Below are positions 26,067 through 38,000 of a stretch of 52,490 nucleotides of DNA, in pieces. Position numbers and translations under genes: made by a program. Below the pieces are notes generated by a model. That model did no database searches. It was not told where the DNA came from and saw nothing but the letters and a program-made list of their open reading frames with translations. Position 1 is the stretch's first letter. Every line of letters starts with the position of its first letter. The DNA is taken from positions 1 to 52,490 of the forward strand of contig NZ_JAQSVC010000008.1 of NCBI RefSeq assembly GCF_029603165.1, written 5' to 3'. The stretch is from Galbibacter pacificus (GTDB taxonomy: Bacteria > Bacteroidota > Bacteroidia > Flavobacteriales > Flavobacteriaceae).

Positions 26067-29000
26067 TTATCTATAAAGTGTAAAGTGACCTACAAATTCC
26101 CTATCGTCCTCATCCCCGTTCAGTTTTATAACATACCAGTAATCTCCTGTTGGCAATTGGGTTCCGTTGTAACGGCCATCCCATTCATCGCCTAAACGCA
26201 ATTCGGCAACAACCCTACCATAGCGATCGTAAATCTTGGTAATTATATTTGGATACTGAATGGTGTTTTTTGGTGTCCAGGTATCGTTATTATTATCGCC
26301 GTCAGGCGTAAAGACATTGGGCACATCTACATCTACAAATTCCATTTCTATTTGTGCAATGCGTTCGCAACCATTGGCATCTATTACTTTAACTTCATAA
26401 ACACCGCTCTGCCTGATTACATAAGTTGGATTGGTTCCGTTGGAAACGCCATCCACATAATATTCATAAGGCGGTGTCCCACCAGATGCTTCCATGGTAA
26501 ACTCATTGATATTGCTCTGTCCAACGGCCATATTTAATGGCTCAATGGTGTCAACTGTAAAATCGACCGTGCGTTGACATCCGTAGTAAGAAACCGTAAC
26601 AGTATGACTTCCGGGAGGAATGTTTGTGAATTTATTTTCAAACTGATCCGGGCCTCCGTCCATGCTATAAATTACATCGGTAAGTCCGTCTTGCGCCAAG
26701 ATAATTTCCACCTCATTGGACGCCGAGTTGTCAATACATGTATAGGCTACCTGTGCTTGCGGGTCTAGGTTTACGGGAGCGTCCATAGTTACAATAACAT
26801 TGGTTTGACAACCATTGGCATCCCTAACAAATACCACATAGGTTTCTCCGCCGGCTAGCCCGTCAAATGTTATTCTGTCCTGAACAAAAGCATTGTCATC
26901 CTGAGTGTTTATAGCGGTTGAATATGGTGCTGTTCCCCCTTCTATATTCAATTCAAAGCTTCCGGTTCCATCGCCAACGCAATACTCTTGATTTAAAATA
27001 TCTGCTTTGGCAGCAATTGGGTTTGGTGCTACAATTTCCCTTTTGTATACATATGGATTACATCCTTTGGAATCCTGGGCGATAATGGTATAGGTTCCTG
27101 GTTCAAGATCTTCAAAAACATTTTTGCTCTGGAACTGATCCAGATTTGGAGAAATGGCATATTGATACTCGCCTGTCCCCCCTTCAAGCTCCAGTTCGAT
27201 TCGGCCCAAGTCGTCTGAACACATTGGGTTGAACACAACAGGTTCTTTAGAGGTTAATGGCTGACCTTGCATAATTTCAACTCGTAATTGTTCCATACAA
27301 TCCTCACTATCTACTTGTACATAGTATACCCCTGCAGGGAGGCTGTCAAAGGTGTTTTCTTCTTGTTGCGGACGTACCACTACATTTCCTGAAACATCCA
27401 TTAAAGTATATAGGTAATTTCCTAATCCTCCGGTAACATCTACTTTAATATATCCGGTTGCTTCGTTATAACAGCTCACATCTGCAACAACAGTTGGAGT
27501 AATCTCAAGTGGACGAACCGGAGAGATTGTAACGCTATTTGAAATATTAGACATACATTGGTTTGCATCGCGTACATAATACTGGTGCTTTTCTTCTGAA
27601 GCAAGAGGGCCAGCAATGTCTATCCTAATGCTATTTCCACTCATTGTAGCCCATGGGCCATTAAGTGATTGACTGTATTCATATCCTGAGCCAGTTCCTC
27701 CATTTGCGGTCAATTCTATCGTTGCCCCAGTTGTACAAGTGTTACTTTTAACCAGCCTTAAAGCTGCTGTAACGGCTGTTGGTTCAGTAATGGAAGCCAG
27801 CAAAGGAACAGACTCGCAATCGTGATTGTCGGTAACAATTACGCTATAATCTCCGGCTGCCAAGTTGTTAAAAACGTTTGATAATTGTGGAGCAGATGTA
27901 GATACAATATTTCCACTTTCATCAAGTCGGTTTAAGACATATAAATATTCAACCGTTGCGTCAAAATCTGGTCTTCCACCAATAGTCCCAGTTACGGTAA
28001 TGCTTCCAGTCTTATCACCTTCACAAAGCACATCAATAGAAGTTGAAGTTGCCGTAGCCGAAATAGGATCTGGTTGTGTTAATGTAATTGTTTCATATGC
28101 TTCACATCCTTCTGCATCTTTTACATAGATATCATATGTCCCTGCTACAATACCTGCAAATGTTTTACTTGTAGTGTATAGTGCCGGTGTTGGAACGGTT
28201 GCTGATGTAACAATAGCATATTGGTAATTGCCCCATCCACCGATAGCCTGTGCAACAATTTCTGCTTCGCTTGTAATACAACTTAAATCTTCTGCAATTG
28301 AAACCGTTATATCCAATGCTTTGGTTGGAGATTTAATAGTAACGGAATTCGTTGTTTCCGGACAATATGGTGTATCTGTCGCTGTAATTTCCACATAATA
28401 ATTTCCTGCCGAAATTCCCGATGCCACAGCTTGACCTGGTGCTACCCCAACACCCGTGACCCCGGTTGATGTTCCATTACTACCGAACACTTCATATGTA
28501 TAGTCTCCTGTATAATTAGCTACATCAATAATAATTTCTCCGGTGGCAGAGCCAAAACAACTTACAGGTGTGTTTGCCGTTGCCGTAGCAGAAATAAAAT
28601 CATAAGGATTAACTGTATATGGTGCTGTAGTAAAATAACAACCTGTTACATTGTCTGTTACCTGGAATACATAATCTCCCGGTGCAGGTAAATCGAAATC
28701 TGCTGTTTGACCAGTTATAGATTGTGTAGGCCCGCTTGGTAATAGTGTTACATCAAAATCTCCTGATCCGCCAACTATTTCTACCTGGACTTCCTCAGGA
28801 TTAATACAAGTAATAGCCGTAATTTGAGTTACTCCTACTGCATCAATTTTTGGCAATGTATTAATGCTTACATTATGTGTATCAAAACATCCATTAGCAT
28901 CTTTTACATATAATGTATAGGTTTCATCGTTTCCGGTATCAACAACATCAAAAACATTAGTAGACCGATAATTTGTTCCGTCTATACTATATAAATAAGG

Positions 29001-32000
29001 AGCTGTTCCTGTTCCCGCTGTAATATTCACAGTAATTTGTCCTACGGCTAATGTATTATCAGGGTTGCATGCAAATTCTGTGGTAACCGATGCTGTAAAA
29101 TCTAAGGCAAGCGGCTCTGCAATTTCAACCATTTCTTCATCGGAACAGCCCAATGCCGATCTTACCCTTACTGTATAGCTTCCGGGAGGAAGGTCTATGA
29201 ACAAGCCACTAGTGTTGGAGTCGGAAACCGGTCCGCTCAATATATAAGTGTAAGGCGGATTTGTAGCTGTAGCCGAAGCAACTGTTGCTTTAATTGTACC
29301 ATCATCTGCCCCTTCACAAGAAATATCTGTTTTCTTGGTAATCTTTATTTCCGGGATAACCGGAGCATCCAAACCTAACTTGATTGTATTATCACATCCT
29401 TCGCTATCTTCGACTGTAAAAATATAGGTTCCTAGTTGATCCAATCCGGTAAAAGAAGCAACGGTGCCATTGTTGGCGATCGAACCATCCGGATACGCTA
29501 CACTATACGTATAGGTACCGGAACCGCCGGTAGCATTAATCGTAACAGCTCCGGCAACATTATTGTTAGTGGCATCGCAAGCTATTTCACTATCAATATC
29601 ATAGGTTAATGCTATTTTTTCATACAAAGTAACCGAAGTAGGGAGTGTAATCGAACAATTCCAGGTATCAGAAATCGCTACTTGATAATTTCCAGCTCCC
29701 AATCCAGTAAACGTAGCTGTCATTCCCGTTTTTGGTGAACCGAAATCAGCTCCGTCTTTTATTAATTGGAATGTATACAATCCTCCTGAACCGCCGGTAA
29801 CATTATCAACTGTAATTTCTCCGCTTAAACCATCGCAATTTGGTGTACTTGCCGAAATATTTCCGTCAAGAGGGGTTGGTTCAACAATAGCTTCCGAAGG
29901 TAGTTTAAGTGGACAGCCCTTTTGATCGATGACCCAAATCTCATATGTTCCGATTGCTAAATTTTCAAATCGAGGGTTGTCTGAATAATTAGTAATATCA
30001 TTCTCATCTGGAATCGGTGTGGTATCCACATAATATTTATAACCACCCCATCCACCAGATACATTGGTAATTTCAATTACACCATCATCACCATCACAAG
30101 TTTTTGGTGTAACGCTAGTAGTTGCCGTTAATGCAGCCGGTGGCGTGGCAATGGTAAAGTCTCTGGTTTGCGAACAATATGGGGCATTATCTTGAACAAC
30201 CTCTGCTGTATATGCTCCTGCATTAAATAAATCTATTGTAAGAGCTGCATTTGATGCTCCTGAAACTGATTTTATGGCTGTAGTAATATCACCAACCGTT
30301 CCTGTTGAATCATAAATGTAAACAAATACAGTGCCTGAGTATGTTGAATCTACCAATTCTACCGTGATTTCTCCCGTAGCCGAGCCAAAACAAACAGCAC
30401 TTGAAACTATATCTAAATCGATATCGAATGTGTTTGGATCGGTTAGTTCTTCGGTTGTGTTTAATTCACATCCTGTACCTGTATTGATTACTTTTATTTG
30501 ATAATTCCCCACATCTAGGTTTTCGAAAGTATGAGTGGTCGTATTCCCTGTATAACCTTCGGAAGCTATTATATTTCCGGCATCGTCATAAATCTCAAAA
30601 GTCAATATTTCTGTGCCCAATCCTAATGCCAATGTAGCGTCTACGGTAATTTCTCCATCACCTCCGTTACAAGTTGGGTTGATTGGTGTGGTAGCTAATT
30701 TTTCTAGTTTATTGTACGGCAGCACATCCACATTATCAGAAATAGGACATCCTTTTTCATCATACACATTTACAACTACGTTTCCTCCTGCAATATTTGA
30801 AATGTTAAACACTGATTCTTCGCTTTTTTGCGTAATATCATCACTCGTATCCCCCGGTGTCCCGTTATTATACACAAATTCATAGATATAGTCCCCTGTT
30901 CCACCTGTAACCCCGCTAGCAGTTACAGTCGCTATATTCATGGTATTGCTACCACTCGTACATGCAAATTGCGTTACCGATATCCCTAAATTATTCAATC
31001 TTTCGGGTTGGTAAATGGTTTCGGTAATGGTTTCGGTACATTCATTGTCCAAATTACCCGTGACTTGCACAGTATATTCCAATCCGGTTTCTAAGCCTGC
31101 TAGCCCTGTAAATGTGGCCGTATAACTATCTGCCGAAGTTGGTGCCAACGACAATGGGTTTGTTATTCCCGAAGCGGCATCATATGATTGAATAATTTCA
31201 AATGTAAAAGGCCCTATGCCATTATCTAATGCCGACACTGTAATGGTTCCGTTATCATTCCCGTTACAATCTACATCGGTTTTCCCTTGAATGGATGGCT
31301 CTGGAACTATTTTTTCCGGCACATCAACTTCTACAGGAACCGAGCAACCTGTTGCGACATCGTTTACGGTTATGGTATACCTTCCAGGAACATTTGCTTC
31401 GGCAAAAGTCCAAGGGTTTGTTCCAATGGCCCCATTTGTTACGGGATTACTAAACCCTGTAGGGCCAGCAATTGTATATGTAATGTTTGCTACTGTAGCA
31501 GAAGAGCCTCCGCTTACTTCAAAAGTCAATTCTGCATCTTCGTCGCCAAGTTGACAATCTAAATTTTCGCTTACCTTAGCTTTCAACTCAAGTGGTTCAA
31601 AGATGTCTACGGATGTACTGTGCGTACCAATACACCCATTGGTGTCTTTTACCCAAATGTCATAATTTCCGGTAGCAACATTCGTGAATACATTTTCATT
31701 AATTGCTTGGTATGTTGCACCGCCATCAATGGAATAATAATAGTCTGTAGTTTCTCCTGTTACATTTATGGTAATGGTTGAGTCTCCTTCGCAATTATCT
31801 ACAACTACGGAATTTACAACCGGTGGCTGAGAAATAGTTAAGGTTGCCGTTCCTAAGAAATTTGAACATTCAAATTGGTCTATTACATTAACATCGACTG
31901 TTATGGTGCCCACTGCTGGGTCTAATATATCATCTATCGAAACTTCCATTGGATTATTGGTGGTTCTAATTTCATCAGAAGTATCATTAACACCATCTCC

Positions 32001-35000
32001 ATTGGTATCAAAATCGGTACTTGTAAGAACATAAGTATATGTTCCGCCTCCGCCAGCAATGTCAGACACCTTTATTAATCCAGGTGTTTCGCAAGCAATG
32101 TCTCTTATTTTGGCAGGAGTCCCGGTAATTGGATCTTGTTCTTCAATAAGAATGTTTTCAGTGGCACCATAGCAACTATCGGCACCGCCAGCATCTACTT
32201 GAGTAACTTCTATATAATATTCACCGGGTGCTAATCCCGTTACTTCTATTTCTTGAGGTGATGCAAATGGTACTATCCCCCCGCTGGTTGAAATTATATT
32301 TTTATCAATATCAAATAATTCCCAACGCATTCTATTTTCTACTGTTCCATCTGTATCGGTAACCGTAAATGTAATTTCAGCATCATTACTTCCAGTACAT
32401 GCAGGCTCATAAGCATACGTAATCTCCATTGGTAGGGTTACCAAATCGTTCACGTTTTTACTACTTTGGCGCACGCAACCGGCATCATCCCTCACGTAAA
32501 ATACATACGTTCTTCCCGGAACCAAGCCAGTAAATAGATGATTCCCGTTTGTTGCTGGTGTTGTCCATGAGGCCGTAGCCGGATCAAAAGTTGTCGGCGT
32601 TTCAGTATACGTATATTGATAAGGAGGATTTCCTTGCGTTCCTTGTACATCTACTTGCAGCTCATTACAATTAACCACGATAGCAGAAATGGTAATATTT
32701 AAATCGTCTAACGGATAAGGAATAATATACCTTGGGAAGTCGGTTTTACAAACGGTATCACCAGAGCCATCCACTGTACGAATTGATGGATACACAATAT
32801 CTCCGGATTGAAAACCTGCACCAGTAAATTGTGGGGAAGATTGCCATGTAAGCCCCCCATCGGCACTAAATTCTACTGTGCCTAGGGTTGAAGTTACGTT
32901 TTGAAACTCGAACCCATAATCATCTGGATTAGCACTTACACAATTTGCAGGTAATATTGGTTCTATATCGGCAGTTAATTCATCTGGGTTTGTAATTGAT
33001 GGTGTTTTAAAATCATCACACCCATAATTATCGGTTACGGTAACTGTATAATTTGCCGCAGGTAAATTATAGAATGTAGTGTTAGTCCCAGGAAAGTCAT
33101 TTTTAGTAATTACATCAGTTGTTCCATCGTTAATTACAATGTCATACGGTCCTACGCCTCCAGAAATATCAACCTTAATTGCTCCTTTTTCGTCATGACA
33201 TTGTGGTTGTGTAGGAGTAGCTGTTATACTAATAGCCCCAAATTCTTTTACCTCAACCATTTCCATATAATCACAATAAGGAGCAGTTCCGTTATTGTCT
33301 CTTACATATACATCGTAATCTCCAGCACTACCCGATGCAACTGGAAAACTATTAGACGGCCCAAAATCTGAGTCTGCAACCGTGTTCCCGCTTGGAATAA
33401 AGGCGTATTGATAGCTTCCTGACCCTCCCGATGCTGTTACGTCTATAGAGCCGGAATTACAAGCAATGGCCGTTGGTTTAACAACCGCTTTTAATTCCTG
33501 ACCGATAATAACCCCTGTTAAAGACAAACTACATCCATAACCGTCTTTTAGAACAATATCATAAGACCCCGGGGTTAATCCTGTAAACCTATGGTGGGTA
33601 TCATCCACGTTTAAGTCGACAAAAACACCACCATTTAAACTTATTCGATAGTTGTCGTTTCCGGCTGTTACTTCAACATCTATATACCCATTATTATCGC
33701 CTGCATAACAAGGAATAGGCGTAGCTGTAAACGCAATTGTTTCTGGGCTGGTCACCGATACCGTATTTGAAACGGCATCGCATAATTTACTGTCTCTAGC
33801 TCTTACCACATAATCGCCTATTGGCAAATTGCTAAAGATCCTGTTATCTCCATTCGTAGCAAAACCATATCCTGCAATTGGGTTTCCAATAGTATCTTCC
33901 AATTGATATTCATATCCCGGAGTTCCTCCTGTGGCTATTGTTGCAGTAATCGTGGCTGTTGCTATATTACAGGTAATTTCTGATGTTATCTGTGCGGTAA
34001 CCGCTACAGGATCTGGTTGCGAAATTGTAACCGGTAAATCTACATTACATGCAAGAGCAGGCGTAGCACTTTTATTGTCTATATCGCGTATTGATAATGT
34101 ATATGTGCCCACTCCTAATCCTAAAGAGATTGTTTCCGTTGTGTTTGTAGAGCTTCCTAAAACAGTGGTAAAATTATCTATACTATATTCATAGCCTCCA
34201 GCTCCAAAATTACTAACACTAATGGTAATTTTACTATCGTTATCACTATTACATGTTACATCGGTTGTGTTTACTATTTCTGCCGTAAATTTGTGGCCGT
34301 CTTCAACAATAACTTGTATGTCTTTACTAAGCGGACATTTTTGAGGTATTTGAGTAACCAATATATCATCAATAGCTAAATCATTACCATCTTCTACTGT
34401 TGAATTGGTTCTAACTACCAAGTCCAATTCTGTATGACCGTTCGGGTTTAAATCGATAATAGACTGTTCCCATTGCTCTGATTTAGGAATAACTCCCGTT
34501 AAGTCTTGAGCAATTACAGCATCATTGCTTGGGTCTACCAATTGAATTACAATATTAGGATCTCCTTTATTGGGGTCCGAAGAGGCTTCCATTAGGTTTT
34601 GTCCCCAAATAGATACTTGCACATCCTGATTTGGAAGGAACTCTTTTATTGGTTTTCTATAAATAACACCGCCCATTCCCGCTACACCACCAATATTAAT
34701 GGCTAAAAACCGACCATTGGTGTTTCCTGTGTGATCTACAACGTCTACCCAATCCCCAAAGTCTTGGGCTATTTCTTGGGTTACAGAATATTCCCCATCA
34801 TTTATTCTGGTATCGCTAATATCTCCCGGATCGCCACAGTTACCTCCCGGCATTTGATCTTCATAACAATAAACAGACGCATCAATACTTGGAATACTGG
34901 TATTAGGGCCAGCTCCAAAATCTTCTTCTAATAAAACACTTGGCGTGGCCGGTAAATTACTTATATAGTTAACAGTTATATTATGAGTTCCTGGTACCAC

Positions 35001-38000
35001 TCCGATAAATTCATTTTCCGTTTGTTCGGTTCCGCCATTTAATTGATAAGTATAATCATATGTTGAAGGTGATGCCTTTACCGTAATATTTCCTGTGCCA
35101 TCGCAATTATACGCAACTGATGCGCCCAATTCCGGATCTTCCGGTCCTTCTTCAACAGTAATAGGCATGGGGCCAAAAATACATCCGCTAGCATCTTTTA
35201 TATATAATTCGTAACTACCAGGCATTAAGTTTCGAGTAGCTGAAGAACCATAACTTGAGCCGCCATCAAAACTGTATTCATACGGCTTCGTTCCTCCCTG
35301 CGCATTGGTAATTCTAACATCGGCACCAACTCCGGGATTACATTCCACTAAAGCCGCCACATTTGCCGATGCTGTTAATGCTTGTGGTTGAGCAATTGTA
35401 TAAAACAATGTTTTTTGACACCCCCTAGCGTCTTTAATTACAATATTATAATTGCCTGCAATGAGGTTGTTAAACTCATTTAATAGCTGGAATGTAACAC
35501 CATTATCAATAGAATATGTATAACCTCCTGAGCCGCCTCCCGCTGTAATGGTTAAGGTTGATGTGGTGCCATTACACAAAATATCAGTATTTGAAGCCGA
35601 TACAGTTAAAGTCGGATCTGCTGTAATGGTAATATCGTATTTAGCTTCGCAATAACCTGCTCCTCCTGCATGATCTCTTACATAAACATCATAATCTCCT
35701 GCTGAAGTAACACTTATTGGGGTTGTTGTTGAAAAACCAGTTGGTGTACCTCCAGTTGCTACAATTGCATATACATAATTTCCATCGCCTCCAGTAGCTG
35801 TTATGGTAACGTCTGTTGAAGTATTACACGCAGAAATAGGGCTGGCCGAAGCAGTTACTTCCAATTCTGGGTTAACTGTAATGGTTTCCGTGTCGGTACA
35901 ATTCTTTTCATCTGTAACAGTAACGGTATATGTGCCAGGGCCAAGCTCATCAAAAAACCCTATAGTATTAGTTCTTCCACCGTTTAACGTATAACTCAAT
36001 GTTCCGGCTCCTGTTCCTGGAGTGACTGTAGCTGTTATGGTTAATCCTACAGCGTCGTCATAACATAAATTATTCGCTGAAAGATTCAATTCTGGTGCAA
36101 TAGCTGGATCAATAGTAATTGTAGTTGATGTAATATCACATTCATTTGCATCTGAAACCTGAATGGTATAATCTCCTGCAGCCAGCCCTGAAAATGAACC
36201 TGTTCCATTGCTTTTTATTAAATTATTAGAACTATCATACAGTTCGTATGTATAGCTTCCCCAGCCACCGGAAGCAGTTATGGTTACCGCTCCAAGGTTT
36301 GTTCCCGAAGGAGAGCAACTTTCGTGTGTAATATCGGGGGTGCCCAATGCCAATGGAGATACCGGTTCTTCCACCTCAACATTATCGGTATCGGTACACT
36401 TTGTGGTGTTGTCTGTAACAGTAATAGTATAGTTTCCGGCCGGTAGTCCTGTTATATCAATAGTGTTGTTTGTTTCATTGCTACTACCATCCACAGTGGT
36501 TCCTCCTTCGTTGGTAATATCATAACTATAATCTCCTGTAAAACCACTTACGTTAAACCTAATTTCGCCATTGGTGCCTGTTACACAGCTAACATCGCTT
36601 ATTAATTGCCCATTAACTCCAATTGGTGTAATGGGCGAAATGGTTAAATTTTCATCATAAAAGCAGCCCTTTTCATCCGTTACCCTAAAAGTATAAGTAG
36701 CACCTACAGGTATATTTTCAAAAGTATTATTAGTCTCATTATCTACAATAGCACTTGCCGGCGCAATGATTTCATAATTAATTGTTCCAAAACCTCCTGT
36801 AACCGAAAGACTAACATTGGAGGTTTGTGCCGGACATTGTGGTGCACTTGAAGTAAAATCAATATTAGTTGGTGGTGTTAATGAATCGATTGTAATATCA
36901 TCTAATTCTCGAATACAATCCAAATTGTTTATATCTCTGTATCTAGGTGTATATGTACCTGCTGTTAAGTCACCAAAAACAGGATTATCTTGCCAGTTAA
37001 TGCCGTCTATTGAATATTCAAAGGTTCCAGAACCTCCGGTGGCATTGCTAAATGTAATTTCACCATCATGATCACAAGTATAATCTTGGGTAAGATCGGC
37101 AGCAGCAGAAATTTGCACTCCGGGGGCTATTGTAATGTCTCTGGTATAATCACATGTTACATTTCCCTTGGTAGCTCTTACAGTAATAGTATAATTATCT
37201 GCCGTCAAATCATTAAATATGTTTGTTCCGGAAAAAGTAACTCCATCTATACTATATGATATGTTATAACCATGGGCATTGTTTAAAGTAACTGTAATGC
37301 TACCATCTTCTGCACCGAAACAAGTTTCATCAGCCTTATCTACTGAAAATTCTGCTTTGGGCTCAAGAACAACAACAACTTCATTTGAAAATGCATTACA
37401 ATTGTTGCTATCGGTAACCAAAAATGTGTAGATTCCTTCACTTCCCTCTGCAATTGGAAATTGATTTGTTGGTGTGTTTTCGTTATAAGCTGATCCAGGT
37501 ACTTCTGAAATATCTGAATAGCTTATAGCGGGTGCTGTTGCAGTTCCTGATGGAGAATAACTCCAAATTGCATATGAATATGTAGGCGATCCTCCTTCAA
37601 CACTAAGTGTAACCAGCCCATCATCACAATTAATATTTGCTGTTACATCTGCATGCAATATTAATTCTTCAGCCTCTTCAATTGTGTAAGGTTCATCAAA
37701 ATTACATCCATCAACTGTTGTTACTTCTATAGTATAATTCCCCGGATCTACTCCTTCAAATTCATGATGATTGTCGTCTGATGTATCCTCTTGATCTACT
37801 ACAGATCCTGTATCATCTCTTAAAACATAAGTATACCATGCTCTTGCATCATCAACATTGACTACAAAAGAGCCTTTACTATCTTTACAATTAGGATTAT
37901 TTGTAGTTACATCAACAGAAAAATTTCTGTTGGCAATAACTACATTTTCAAATTTGAATAAACACGGTTCTCTATCACCGTCTTCTATATCAATATTAAC

